DNA from: Paenibacillus etheri
Lineage (GTDB): Bacteria > Bacillota > Bacilli > Paenibacillales > Paenibacillaceae
Reading direction: 5' to 3'
Length of the DNA stretch: 64,000 bases
Assembly: GCF_001012825.1 (NCBI RefSeq)
Contig: NZ_LCZJ02000065.1
Location: forward strand, 1-64,000
This document shows positions 34,838 to 43,902 of this stretch, piece by piece; position 1 is the first letter of the stretch; each line of letters begins with the position of its first letter. A program made the translations under genes and the position numbers. Under the pieces are notes generated by a model. The model did not search any database. It was not told the DNA's origin and was given only the letters and a program-made list of their open reading frames with translations.

Positions 34838-35800
34838 TTAAATGTTGTCTTCCAAGTGTAGGCTCTCAATGCCTAAGCGTACAATGCTGCAGGAGGCGTT
34901 GAATTTCTCCGCTTCTTCGGTGTTTAAATTAAGCTCCAGCAGTTCTTGAATGCCAGTGTTGCCAATAATGGCGGGCACGCCAGTACATACAGCACTCTGC
35001 CCGTACTCTCCGTCCAGAATTGCGGATACAGCAATGATCTTGTGCTCATCATTCAGGATGGATCGAGTAATGTAGGCCAGAGCACTACCAATACCGAAAT
35101 GTGTAGAGCCTTTTTTGGTGAATATCTCCCAGCCTGCATCTTTGGTCTTGCGGGAAATATCCTCCAGATCCAGATGTTGGAACCGCTCGCGATGCTGCTC
35201 CATAATTTGCAGGATAGGCTTGCCGCCAATGGTCACATGCGACCAAGCTACAAATTGGGATTCACCATGCTCTCCGAGCGCGTAGCCGTTAACACTGCGT
35301 GGATCTATGGAGAAAACATCGGACAGCAGTGTCTTTAAACGTGAGGAGTCAATGGAGGTTCCCGTACCAATAATTCTGTGGCGGGGCAGCCCTGATATTT
35401 TCCATACCATATAAGTGACAATATCGACCGGATTAGCGGCGACTACGAATATTCCATCGAATCCGCCAGCCATAATGTTGGTGATAATTTCTCTAGTAAT
35501 GACCGCAGAGGCTTCCAGGACGTCAAGTCTTGTCTGCCCTGCCGTTGGATTAGCGCCTGCTGTCAAGATAACTACATCCATTCCTGCGCAGTCGCTATGG
35601 GTTCCGGCATACACCTTGGTGCGTGTGCTTGTGAAATCCATGCAGTGCGAGAGATCAAGTGCTTGTGCCAAAGCTCTGTCATAGGTGCGGTCGATCATCA
35701 TGATCTCGTCGCAAATTGCTTGATTGACCATGGAGTAGGCGCAGCTGGAACCGACCATCCCGGCACCGACGATGGCGACTTTTCTCGATTTACTTTTCAA
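34838..35800 (-). CDS. L-lactate/malate dehydrogenase-family 2-hydroxyacid dehydrogenase
   Basis: A 320-residue cytosolic NAD-dependent dehydrogenase: [16 protein letters not shown] (NAD fold), the catalytic region [12 protein letters not shown] (Asp and substrate-binding Arg), and [13 protein letters not shown] (catalytic His). The mobile-loop region reads [12 protein letters not shown], where typical LDH has Gln after ALA-ASN (ANQ); here that specificity position is Pro, so lactate as substrate is not assured. I chose TTG at 35800 because GAGGT lies eight bases upstream; the frame also opens with GTG at 35815. Confidence 0.82.
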   Translation of the reverse strand: MKSKSRKVAIVGAGMVGSSCAYSMVNQAICDEIMMIDRTYDRALAQALDLSHCMDFTSTRTKVYAGTHSDCAGMDVVILTAGANPTAGQTRLDVLEASAVITREIITNIMAGGFDGIFVVAANPVDIVTYMVWKISGLPRHRIIGTGTSIDSSRLKTLLSDVFSIDPRSVNGYALGEHGESQFVAWSHVTIGGKPILQIMEQHRERFQHLDLEDISRKTKDAGWEIFTKKGSTHFGIGSALAYITRSILNDEHKIIAVSAILDGEYGQSAVCTGVPAIIGNTGIQELLELNLNTEEAEKFNASCSIVRLGIESLHLEDNI

Positions 35801-35917
35801 TTGCCTTGACCTCACTCTCTATCGTTAGGTATGCATATATTTTAACGTATCCCTCCGCAAGTTACCTAACATCGGACACAGAAAAATGATTTTTTTACTT
35901 CAAGGTATCTAATAAGT

Positions 35918-35960
35918 AAGAAGCCATCTCAATCGTATGGATTGAGATGGCTTCTTAGCA
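35918..35960. terminator. Terminator after the ccdC-like gene
   Basis: AAGAAGCCATCTCAAT and ATTGAGATGGCTTCTT form a perfect 16-base-pair stem. It lies between two minus-strand genes and ends the upstream one. Confidence 0.88.
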
Positions 35961-35972
35961 AACAATGTATAC

Positions 35973-36473
35973 TTATGACTGTATGAATTGTGCCTCCGAG
36001 GAAGTCATTGCCTTATAACGTTTGTACATAAAGAATCTCCAATGAAGAATCATACCAAAGGCCAAGATGAAGAATAGACCACCGGACTGTGGGATTGTAA
36101 CATAGCTATTAATAAATTCATGGAGTAAGGTTCGAACAAGGAGAAGCCCCAGCAGAATGAAAGCAAAGCTCTTAGAGCGCTGAGCATAGATTTGTCCATC
36201 TCGTTGTTCGAAGTTGGTACTACGTATTAGAGGATACGCGAAGATGAACCAGCCGACTAGAAAGGCGAGGGCCGCCCACCATAAAGGGAACCTAACATCA
36301 GGTACAACGAACATGGCAAAGCCGGTCGACATCCCGAGAGGTGGAATCCATATTTTTCGAATGGTAACTGGACGTGCACTAGCTTTTAGACGAATAAAAA
36401 TAACCATCAGCGCCATGAACAAAGCCCCTAAAGTGGAGCCAATATGTAGAAGTGAGGGGTTTATGCTACCCAT
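35973..36473 (-). CDS. CcdC-like (DUF1453) membrane protein
   Basis: A 166-residue protein with about five helices. LHIGSTLGALFMALMVIFIRL, then RPVTIRKIWIPPLGMSTGFAMF, and FAFILLGLLLVRTLLHEF match the CcdC/DUF1453 family found beside cytochrome c maturation genes in Bacillus. No ccdA or other cytochrome gene is near here. Its molecular role is unknown. AGAGAGGT precedes the ATG. Confidence 0.75.
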   Translation of the reverse strand: MGSINPSLLHIGSTLGALFMALMVIFIRLKASARPVTIRKIWIPPLGMSTGFAMFVVPDVRFPLWWAALAFLVGWFIFAYPLIRSTNFEQRDGQIYAQRSKSFAFILLGLLLVRTLLHEFINSYVTIPQSGGLFFILAFGMILHWRFFMYKRYKAMTSSEAQFIQS

Positions 36474-36629
36474 GATTCACGACCTCTCTATGATTAAAGT
36501 CTCTGGAGTCTTCATTATAACAGAAAAATGATGGCAGAACATTGAAGTATAGGCGCTGTATTGAGGCAGTACCCTCTGTGAAAATCAGTACACACTAGTT
36601 TAAGTAGAAAGGACCCAAAAACACCAAAT

Positions 36630-36668
36630 AGCAGGTCAAGGCTAAGCCGCCTTGACCTGCTATTTCTT
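36630..36668. terminator. Bidirectional terminator
   Basis: AGCAGGTCAAGGC and GCCTTGACCTGCT form a 13-base-pair stem with T-rich flanks. It ends the GlsB-like gene, which is transcribed toward it. Confidence 0.85.
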
Positions 36669-36711
36669 ACTTATTAATAAGTAGCCCAATGATTAGTAGT
36701 TCAACTTTAGC

Positions 36712-36972
36712 TTATGAACGGCTGCGTCCGCTTGTTGAGCGAAGAATAAGGCTGACGATAAAGATCAGAACAACGGCCCCGATCAAAGAAGGGAAGAAAT
36801 AGAAATCACTTACTTTAGGTCCCCAACTTCCCAGAAGCACGCCACCGAGCCATGAACCGATAATACCTGCGATAATGTTACCAATAACCCCGCCTGGAAT
36901 ATCTCTGCCCATAATCAGACCTGCTAACCAACCAATGATCCCACCAACAATTAACATCCATAAAAAACTCAT
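36712..36972 (-). CDS. GlsB/YeaQ/YmgE-family small membrane protein
   Basis: An 86-residue protein with three helices rich in glycine: LIVGGIIGWLAGLIMGRD, GGVIGNIIAGIIGSWLGG, and a third ending VSLILRSTSGRSRS. This is the Transgly_assoc family, associated with general stress but without known activity; the transglycosylase label is historical. AAGGAG precedes the ATG. Single gene with its own terminator. Confidence 0.9.
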   Translation of the reverse strand: MSFLWMLIVGGIIGWLAGLIMGRDIPGGVIGNIIAGIIGSWLGGVLLGSWGPKVSDFYFFPSLIGAVVLIFIVSLILRSTSGRSRS

Positions 36973-37064
36973 GTTACTTCAACTCCTTCGTTTTGTTGTT
37001 TTCGATGTCTACTATTAACCTTGCCAATCATGTTTAAACCACTTGTAAAAACTTACATCTACAA

Positions 37065-37247
37065 GGTAAGTTCAAAAAGCCAACTTTGATAACGAAGTAG
37101 TTGAGGAAGCGGACTCGGCATCGAATCTTGAACGAACTTGGGAAGTCCGGTACTCACGTAGCACAACACTACGCTCCGTTCCTCCTTCCTCAAGTAACGT
37201 CCAACCTTCTTGGTTCTGAAAGCCGACTTTTTGAACTCTTATTGTAA
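37065..37247. repeat. Fourth, diverged copy of the ~185-bp palindromic repeat
   Basis: It has the same orientation and ends as the 20983-21441 array, with scattered substitutions throughout. It stands alone between the GlsB-like and lactonase genes. The remaining 160 bases to 37407 hold a ribosome site and A/T-rich sequence but no motif I can assign. Confidence 0.88.
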
Positions 37248-37407
37248 TTCGGATAGTTAGGAAATGACCTTGAAATTGAACTGGATAATGTATTACAACT
37301 ATAAACATGCTATAGTGAAAAAATATTATGAAATACTGAGTAGGTTGCTATCAGTAAAGGGTAATTAAGAAGTAAATACAATTTATACAAACAAAGGAGT
37401 CGCTACT

Positions 37408-38457
37408 ATGGAACGGCCTAATGAGGTATTGTTTTATGTGGGAACGTATAACCCTGAGGGTGAGGAAGCTATTCTATTATGCTCGCTTAGTCCTTCATCA
37501 GGGGAAATGAAGATTCTTGAGGGTACTAAGGGAATTGAGAATCCATCGTTTTTAGCAGTAAACAGCACAGGCAGCGTACTCTATGCGGTTAGTGAGAAGG
37601 ATGAGGGCGAGGTCTATGCTTTTGCGATTAATCCTGTTACTAAAGCGCTGAGTCCACTTGGAAGTCGTTCTACGGAAGGCGGCGCTCCTTGTTATGTTTC
37701 GATCAGTCCTAAGCAAGATTACATATTCGTCTCTAATTATTCCGGCGGCAATGCCAATGTATTTCCTGTAAATGAGGATGGTTCGCTTCAAGTCATGTCT
37801 GACCAAGTGAAGCATGTAGGTTCAGGGGTTCGTGAAGATCGTCAGGAAGCTCCGCATCCGCACTCCGTCATTCCGGACGGTAGCGGCAAGCATATACTGG
37901 TTTGTGATTTGGGACTGGATCATGTTCTGATCTATCGCCATGAAGAAGGTAAGCTGTCTAAGCATCGGGAGATTAATCTTCCACCTGGTTCAGGCCCCCG
38001 CCATCTGGCGGTACACCCTTCAGGACAATGGATTTACCTGGCGAATGAACTAAACTGTACAGTAACGGTATTTGCTAATGATGAGCAGAATGGAAACCTC
38101 AGCATTTTACAGCATGTTAGCACGCTTCCAGAGCAATATAATGCGGGTAGTGACGATACAGCTTCTGATATTCATGTATCACCTTGTGGTAAATTCTTGT
38201 ATGTCTCGAACCGGGGACAAGACAGTATCGCCTTGTTCCATATTGAGGGTTCAACAGGTCATCTTGAAGCGGTAGATTGGCAGGTTACAGGCGGACGTAC
38301 TCCACGTAATTTCGCCATTATTGGTGGCAAGCTGCTCGCTGCGAATCAAAATAGCGACATTATTACTTCGTTCTCCATCGACAGTGACAGTGGCAGATTA
38401 ATTCCTACAGGAAATGAGCTGAAGATAAAGACACCAGTCTGTATTCAAGCCTTGTAG
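37408..38457 (+). CDS. Lactonase-family (YbhE/Pgl-type) beta-propeller protein
   Basis: A 349-residue seven-bladed propeller of the lactonase family: FYVGTYNPEGEEAI at the start, RQEAPHPHSVIPDGSGKHILVCDLGLDHV and GPRHLAVHPSGQWIYLANEL in the middle, and SPCGKFLYVSNRGQDSI and GRTPRNFAII near the end. These are the conserved histidines and arginines of 6-phosphogluconolactonase (YbhE) and carboxymuconate lactonizing relatives. It likely hydrolyses 6-phosphogluconolactone in the pentose phosphate pathway, though family members vary. AAAGGAG precedes the ATG; a terminator follows. Confidence 0.88.
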   Translation: MERPNEVLFYVGTYNPEGEEAILLCSLSPSSGEMKILEGTKGIENPSFLAVNSTGSVLYAVSEKDEGEVYAFAINPVTKALSPLGSRSTEGGAPCYVSISPKQDYIFVSNYSGGNANVFPVNEDGSLQVMSDQVKHVGSGVREDRQEAPHPHSVIPDGSGKHILVCDLGLDHVLIYRHEEGKLSKHREINLPPGSGPRHLAVHPSGQWIYLANELNCTVTVFANDEQNGNLSILQHVSTLPEQYNAGSDDTASDIHVSPCGKFLYVSNRGQDSIALFHIEGSTGHLEAVDWQVTGGRTPRNFAIIGGKLLAANQNSDIITSFSIDSDSGRLIPTGNELKIKTPVCIQAL

Positions 38458-38519
38458 GCTGGAATAGGTTATTGTATGTTTCAATATTAGGGGCTATTCC
38501 CCGTAATCCAACCCAATAA

Positions 38520-38561
38520 AAGGCCTTCCAATCAGCTGTACATTGCTGAGGGGAAGGCCTT
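38520..38561. terminator. Terminator between lactonase and hydrolase genes
   Basis: AAGGCCTTCC pairs with GGAAGGCCTT, with an inner AGC/GCT pair. The flanking genes are convergent, so it can serve both. Confidence 0.8.
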
Positions 38562-38584
38562 AAATGTTATAATGGCAAGTTACC

Positions 38585-40852
38585 TTAAAACGTATTTCGG
38601 ATTCCTAGATCGTAGAAGCCGATGTCATCTAGCATGATTTTATCTTCCTCGGCTTCAAGGTAGAAGGTGATTTCCGTCAGGTTCTCAGGCTCTAGCTCGG
38701 GTTCTTCCTCTTGAAACTGTTCGAAAGGCATCTCATAGGTTTGAAAAACAGCCTCGGATAGATCACCGTACTTCCCATCATTAATCCGTTCCTCAAGCCA
38801 CGGAAATAACGTGAACTGAGTTTGCGGTAGTGGAAGAATATCCATTACCTCACTTAGCGGTAAGCGTGCTGAGGTATCATTTTTGTCAGTTAACTCAACC
38901 TCTACATTGGGAGGTAGCGGAATACTTAGTTCATCTTTGATGTCGCCATTGAGGTTTGCTAAGGAGAACGTTAGACCATCTGCGTCTGAAAGGGCCATTT
39001 CAGTAACAACACTGTCTTTAAGCTTAATGTTGTAATAGGCTTTCTCGTCCTTTTTGGCTGTGCGTTCAAGAACGACACCATAAGTGGCTTTGCTCTTCGA
39101 TTCACGATCCTTCGCAAGCTCTTCCGACCAGGATAATCCGGATGCTTCTGCTGTTCCGAGATTAACGGTATTCTTGTTGCGGTCCTCGTCAAATGTGGCT
39201 ACTGGCCGATATCCACCATCCTGGAATCGATTGTAGTAAGTGGTCTCCGGTAGCCATTTCAGTCCGCTGCGGTAATCACGGAACAAGCTCTGGTATTCGT
39301 CTTTCCCATGTAAAGTGGTCTCCAGAAAAGCTGACACATACACTTTAGCAATTTGCCGCTGCTTATCTGCTTCCATAATTTGCGCTCGATTTAAAAAGAG
39401 GCCAGCAGGTAAAGTCTGATCATACGCACCCCAATCGCTGTTGAATTGACTGTGATTGGCATCCGCAATATAAAGCGAGCTTTTGAAAGCAGAGGAGCCC
39501 TGGGAATAGGATGTACGTATATACTGCCGATCACCATAGAAATCATGTACGTCTCCATCGCGAGCCCCTTGCAGAGTTAAATAGTTAACATCCTTAAGAC
39601 GGGCTTGCTGATCGTCTATCGTTTTGTCCGTAGGGGCAAGGGCTACCACAGAGGCAATATTAAAACGATCTACTGCCTTCATAACGGAATCATTTTTGAA
39701 CCAACGATCGGCATCCGCAGCCATAGCAACAGCTTGTCCTCCGCGGCTATGGCCGAGCAGGGCGGTATTTGTGAAATCTATTTTTTGATAAAAAGGATTG
39801 CCCGGTTCATCCGAGAAATCTGCAAGCTGTTCCAGATGTTTCAGTATGATCCAGGTTCGTACTTTGAAATCATTGTCCGGAATACCGGACCAAGCAGAAT
39901 AGTTGAGGAAATTCTCATCCAAGGAAACCGCGATAAACCCTCGGCTAGCCAAGAGTTCACCGAGATAAGAATACCCTCCGTCAGAGTAATCTTCCATCAT
40001 ATGATTTCCGTGCACCATCAGCACTACCGGATAGGGACCATCGCCCTCCGGCACCCATACTCGGCCGTTAAGTGGAAGTGCACTATAATCGAATCCCCAG
40101 AATAAAGTGCGCAGTTTTGACCAATTCTTAATATAACCAGTAGCATCTACTGTAGAAGAGATCACATTTGTATCCTTACCGTATTCCGTACGATGCAGAT
40201 CCTTACCGCTGGCATAGGTGAAGGTCTGGTAAGCTTGATTGCCAGGTTGTGCTGGATTTGCGGCAGCCAGTGCAATCACATCTGAATCACTGATATCAAT
40301 GGGTTCCAAAGTAGGTAGTTCCTGCACTCCGTTAGCTAGAGCAAGTTGTGAAAAGGTTACCGTAAGGGTAAGCAGAAGTCCCAGTGTTACTCTTTTGCTG
40401 CGCAGCAGACCTATGGCTAATCCACCTAAAGCACCTAGTAGTGACAGAAGGACAGCAATGAGAGCCGCAGCTTCAATCTCAAAATCTGCGTAATATAAGA
40501 TTAGTAGAATAGCTCCGAAATCGCTCAATACACAGCCTGCGAATAGTCGTGGGATGCGTAATCCGGTCAATGCAATTAGTACGGCGATGATATTGCTGAC
40601 AATGGCCAGCAGAATGGTACTCGTGCCGGCAGCAAGTGCAATATCTGTTGGCACCCCTAATCCAGTGGGTATACCTAATACGGCAGTGGTGAAAGCCAAA
40701 AAGCAAACGATCCAAAGACCAGCAATCGCTGTCCTCCAGACCGTCGTATCATAATGGTAAGTTCCCCTAATCCTTCGCCTAATTTCTTGAGTCATTCTCC
40801 TATGAAGCCGTGGTCTTACCGGCGCAGGAACGTACTCTAAGTCCATACCCAT
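38585..40852 (-). CDS. Membrane-anchored alpha/beta hydrolase
   Basis: A 755-residue protein. The first ~180 residues hold about five membrane helices. After an extracytoplasmic linker comes an alpha/beta-hydrolase domain (about 245-520): VVLMVHGNHMMED (oxyanion region), GFIAVSLDEN, and the nucleophile elbow LLGHSRGGQAVAM with Ser in G-H-S-R-G-G; a DANHSQFN segment may carry the catalytic His. The last ~230 residues form a beta-rich region with no recognised motif. The fold suggests an esterase or peptidase acting outside the membrane. Start at 40852 follows GGGAGTG. Confidence 0.75.
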   Translation of the reverse strand: MGMDLEYVPAPVRPRLHRRMTQEIRRRIRGTYHYDTTVWRTAIAGLWIVCFLAFTTAVLGIPTGLGVPTDIALAAGTSTILLAIVSNIIAVLIALTGLRIPRLFAGCVLSDFGAILLILYYADFEIEAAALIAVLLSLLGALGGLAIGLLRSKRVTLGLLLTLTVTFSQLALANGVQELPTLEPIDISDSDVIALAAANPAQPGNQAYQTFTYASGKDLHRTEYGKDTNVISSTVDATGYIKNWSKLRTLFWGFDYSALPLNGRVWVPEGDGPYPVVLMVHGNHMMEDYSDGGYSYLGELLASRGFIAVSLDENFLNYSAWSGIPDNDFKVRTWIILKHLEQLADFSDEPGNPFYQKIDFTNTALLGHSRGGQAVAMAADADRWFKNDSVMKAVDRFNIASVVALAPTDKTIDDQQARLKDVNYLTLQGARDGDVHDFYGDRQYIRTSYSQGSSAFKSSLYIADANHSQFNSDWGAYDQTLPAGLFLNRAQIMEADKQRQIAKVYVSAFLETTLHGKDEYQSLFRDYRSGLKWLPETTYYNRFQDGGYRPVATFDEDRNKNTVNLGTAEASGLSWSEELAKDRESKSKATYGVVLERTAKKDEKAYYNIKLKDSVVTEMALSDADGLTFSLANLNGDIKDELSIPLPPNVEVELTDKNDTSARLPLSEVMDILPLPQTQFTLFPWLEERINDGKYGDLSEAVFQTYEMPFEQFQEEEPELEPENLTEITFYLEAEEDKIMLDDIGFYDLGIRNTF

Positions 40853-41016
40853 GATTCTCACTCCCGACATTAAGCGGTAATTTCTCTAGACCATAAGCTG
40901 TAGCAATAATATTACTTTATAGCATCAATAACAAGTGGATCTTCCAGGAACCCACACCATTGCCTGTATAGCGTGGGACTTGAAAGATTCCTTTGTCATT
41001 GGTTGGAAAAAAAGGT

Positions 41017-41045
41017 TTGACACGGTTAAAGGGTTTCAGTATTAT
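41017..41045 (+). promoter_or_regulatory. SigA promoter of the sulfate-uptake operon
   Basis: TTGACA, a 17-base spacer and TATTAT. The predicted start near 41052 gives a leader of about 240 bases. Confidence 0.7.
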
Positions 41046-41090
41046 ATCCATATAAACCAACTAAGTAGATAGGAATAATTGAATAAAGTT

Positions 41091-41256
41091 CTTACCGTAC
41101 AGACGGAGGAACGCCTGCATTAGGCTCGCAGACACGTGTCATAGGACCGGTTTGACCTGCCATACGTGGGCTTTCCTCCGTCTTTTTGTTACCGCCAGGC
41201 TTAAACGCCTCGGCGTCCTAATAAGGACGGTAAGACTTTCTTATATTTTAAGAAAG
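41091..41256 (+). promoter_or_regulatory. Structured 5' leader of the sulfate operon (riboswitch candidate)
   Basis: CTTACCGT (41091-41098) pairs with ACGGTAAG (41227-41234). Inside, AGACGGAGGA (41101-41110) pairs with TCCTCCGTCT (41174-41183), which is followed by TTTTTG like a terminator. That stem encloses GCCT/AGGC and CACGT/ACGTG arms, a three-way junction. A further AAGAAAG hairpin precedes the ribosome site. It does not match the S-box, T-box or other leaders I know by sequence. Confidence 0.6.
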
Positions 41257-41291
41257 ACAATGATGGCAAGAAAAAACATGGGGGAGTGGAA

Positions 41292-42422
41292 ATGATGAAG
41301 AGAACAATGAATAAAGGACTTCTTGTAGGATTTACCTTGTTACTGACAGCAGGACTTACTGCTGCTTGCGGCGGCAATAACAATAGCGGCAATAGTGCTA
41401 GTTCGGCAACGGACACACCAGCAACAACCAACACAGCGGAGGCCACGGATGCTGCTGAAGCTACAAAAGCGCCATCTAAAGATCCGGTAGAACTACTCAA
41501 TGTGTCCTACGATCCTACTCGTGAGCTATATGAGAATTATAATAAGGCTTTTGCAGCTTACTGGGAGAAAGAAACGGGACAAAAGGTCACGATTAAGCAA
41601 TCTCACGGTGGATCAGGTAAACAAAGCCGTGCTGTGCTTGATGGTCTGGAAGCGGATGTAGTTACGCTGGCCCTTGGTTATGATATTGATGCCTTGCAGG
41701 AAAAGGGTCTTATTAATGAAGGCTGGCAAAGTAAATTTGATCATAACAGTTCACCTTATACCTCGACAATCGTGTTCTTAGTACGCAAAGGGAATCCAAA
41801 AGGAATTAAAGATTGGCCGGATCTGCTCAAAGAGGGCGTAGAAGTGATTACACCGAATCCGAAAACATCAGGTGGCGCACGTTGGAACTACTTGGCGGCG
41901 TGGGGTTACGCGCTAGACCACAATAATAACGACGAAGTTAAGGCTGAAGAATTTGTAAAAGAGCTGTTTAAACATGTTCCGGTGCTGGATACGGGTGCAC
42001 GCGGTTCAACGACCACTTTTGTAGAGCGTGGAATTGGTGATGTGCTGATTGCTTGGGAGAATGAAGCTTATCTTTCTGTAGAAGAGCTCGGTCCGGACAA
42101 ATTCGATATCGTAAATCCATCCGAGAGCATTCTGGCTGAACCGCCGGTAGCGATAGTAGATAAGGTTGTGGATAAAAGAAATACGCGTGAGGTATCCGAG
42201 GCTTACTTGAAGTATCTCTATACGGAGGAAGGACAAAAAATCGCGGCTGAGAACTACTACCGTCCAACGCTCGATAGCGTGAAAGAACAATATAAAGATA
42301 AGTTCCCGGATATTAAATTATTTACATTGGCTGACAAATTCGGAAGCTGGAAAGAAACGCAAGAGAAGCATTTCAACGATGGTGGGATCTTCGACAAGAT
42401 CTATGTGCCGGGTGCTAAATAA
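41292..42422 (+). CDS. sbp: Sulfate/thiosulfate ABC transporter substrate-binding lipoprotein
   Basis: A 376-residue lipoprotein (lipobox LTAAC, Cys about 26). [20 protein letters not shown] is the sulfate-binding-protein signature, followed by [26 protein letters not shown] and [21 protein letters not shown], the conserved anion-binding segments of the Sbp/CysP family. It captures sulfate outside the membrane for the two permeases downstream. GGGGAG precedes the ATG at 41292; an in-frame GTG two codons earlier is too close. A long structured leader suggests RNA-level control by sulfur status. Confidence 0.93.
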   Translation: MMKRTMNKGLLVGFTLLLTAGLTAACGGNNNSGNSASSATDTPATTNTAEATDAAEATKAPSKDPVELLNVSYDPTRELYENYNKAFAAYWEKETGQKVTIKQSHGGSGKQSRAVLDGLEADVVTLALGYDIDALQEKGLINEGWQSKFDHNSSPYTSTIVFLVRKGNPKGIKDWPDLLKEGVEVITPNPKTSGGARWNYLAAWGYALDHNNNDEVKAEEFVKELFKHVPVLDTGARGSTTTFVERGIGDVLIAWENEAYLSVEELGPDKFDIVNPSESILAEPPVAIVDKVVDKRNTREVSEAYLKYLYTEEGQKIAAENYYRPTLDSVKEQYKDKFPDIKLFTLADKFGSWKETQEKHFNDGGIFDKIYVPGAK

Positions 42423-42522
42423 CAGATTAATAAAACTGGATTTATACTTTGCTTTAAGAGATTTGTCCCTAGTAAGGGGCTGACCGGCTAACCTGCCGAA
42501 GGCGAGAAAGGATGAATAGGGG

Positions 42523-43377
42523 ATGAATGTCACCGCAACTACTACAGCTGCATCGGCGACAACACGGCGAAAGATACTACCCGGTTTTGGGATAACGATG
42601 GGGTATAGCGTATTATACCTGAGTCTCGTGGTACTCTTGCCACTTTCAGCGCTATTGTTCAATTCAACGGGGCTGAGCTGGGCGAAATTCTGGGATGTAG
42701 CTACCGATCCGCGTGTATTGGCTTCGTATCGTGTCAGTCTATCTACGGCAGCGGCTGCTGCTTTTGTGGATGCTATTCTAGGTCTCTTGCTGGCGTGGGT
42801 ACTAGTGCGTTACGAATTTCCGGGCAAAAGAATATTTGATGCGCTGATCGATCTTCCCTTTGCCTTACCGACAGCTGTAGCTGGTGTTTCCTTGACGGCT
42901 CTTTATGCCACAAATGGCTGGGTCGGGTCGTGGCTTGAGCCGCTTGGATTAAAGGTGGCATTTACTCCGCTTGGCATTACCCTTGCCTTAATGTTCATTG
43001 GTATCCCGTTCGTCGTTCGAACGATACAACCGGTGCTGGAGGATTTGGACCGAGATATGGAGGAAGCCTCGGCAACCCTCGGCGCAGGCCGCTGGAGAAC
43101 CTTTCGTTCAGTAGTACTGCCTGAGCTGTTCCCTTCGCTGTTAACAGGCTTTGCTTTGGCATTTGCCCGTGGTATTGGCGAATTCGGCTCCGTCGTGTTC
43201 ATCTCTGGTAATATGCCGATGAGAACGGAGATTGCTCCTTTACTTATAATGTCCAAATTGGAACAGTATGATTACGCTGGTGCTACTGCCGTCGCGTTAC
43301 TTCTGCTCCTGATTTCTTTCTTAATGCTGTTAGTCATTAATACGCTTCAGCGTTGGGTGCGTAAGACTTCTCGGTAG
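42523..43377 (+). CDS. cysT: Sulfate ABC transporter permease CysT
   Basis: A 284-residue permease with six helices. LPFALPTAVAGVSLTALYATNGWVG is the CysT hallmark, and EEASATLGAGRWRTFRSVV is the EAA loop that contacts the ATPase. It pairs with CysW to form the sulfate channel. ATAGGGG precedes the ATG. The next gene, cysW, normally follows directly or overlaps; here 525 bases separate them, filled by repeat elements. Confidence 0.93.
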   Translation: MNVTATTTAASATTRRKILPGFGITMGYSVLYLSLVVLLPLSALLFNSTGLSWAKFWDVATDPRVLASYRVSLSTAAAAAFVDAILGLLLAWVLVRYEFPGKRIFDALIDLPFALPTAVAGVSLTALYATNGWVGSWLEPLGLKVAFTPLGITLALMFIGIPFVVRTIQPVLEDLDRDMEEASATLGAGRWRTFRSVVLPELFPSLLTGFALAFARGIGEFGSVVFISGNMPMRTEIAPLLIMSKLEQYDYAGATAVALLLLLISFLMLLVINTLQRWVRKTSR

Positions 43378-43483
43378 GTCTTTAGGTTTTGACTCTCTGT
43401 ATTGCAAGTATTTAATTTGGAAGTTTTGTTTTACTGAGCGATTCTTAGCGATGCTATACCCTAACAGGTAAATGACGACTTTA

Positions 43484-43543
43484 TTTTACGAAGCATACTT
43501 GCTTCCGTAAAATGCGGAATCCTCAGGGAAATTGAGGAGTCGC
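43484..43543. repeat. Twin-hairpin element between cysT and cysW
   Basis: TTTTACG-AAGCA..TGCTT-CGTAAAA (43484-43512) is followed directly by TGCG..TCCTCA..TGAGGA..CGCA (43513-43543). It may be part of the same mobile element as the palindrome at 43605, but copy 1 at 1406 lacks this part. Confidence 0.6.
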
Positions 43544-43604
43544 AGAGTAAATTTGCTTTGCAGATAGAGGAGCGATAGCGATCTTAGATTTTGAAACCAG
43601 ATGG

Positions 43605-43760
43605 CTGGTAAGAAAGGAGCGGAGAGGAATTTTGGAACTGTAGAAGCGCTAGCGTTCGCCTTTATCCTCGGATTTCTACCGCGAGGAGCGGTTCAAATCA
43701 GGAAATCTGAGGATAACAGCGATCGGAAGTCCAATATTCCTTGGAGTGACTCATTACCAG
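43605..43760. repeat. Long palindromic element, copy 2 (structured-RNA candidate)
   Basis: Outer arms are CTGGTAA (43605-43611) and TTACCAG (43754-43760). Inner pairs are TCGC/GCGA, ATCCTC (43664-43669)/GAGGAT (43709-43714), GATTTC/GAAATC and ACCGC/GCGGT. Relative to copy 1, several paired positions changed together (G-C to A-T, C-G to T-A). The 87-residue frame across it is not a credible gene. Confidence 0.8.
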
Positions 43761-43902
43761 TAATCGTGTTTAAGAATTCAAGAGATAGCAGAAGCTTGGA
43801 AAACTGCGGAATTCAATCGAAGACACATCATATCTACGGAATTTCTGTATTTGAAAAAAGCTAATCATGTCTTCGTAAAGCCCTTTAAAGGAGGAATAAC
43901 TT

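Noticed and set aside
37072-37308. 78-residue minus-strand ORF
   Set aside because: It runs through the palindromic repeat and flanking DNA; its protein is a by-product of the repeat and has no ribosome site.
41052-41291. S-box (SAM-I) or T-box in the sulfate leader
   Set aside because: The conserved S-box opening and the T-box AGGGTGG-type sequence are absent; the fold is kept only as an unnamed candidate.
43601-43864. 87-residue + strand ORF between cysT and cysW
   Set aside because: It lies across palindrome copy 2 and its sequence reflects the repeat; no ribosome site or known domain.
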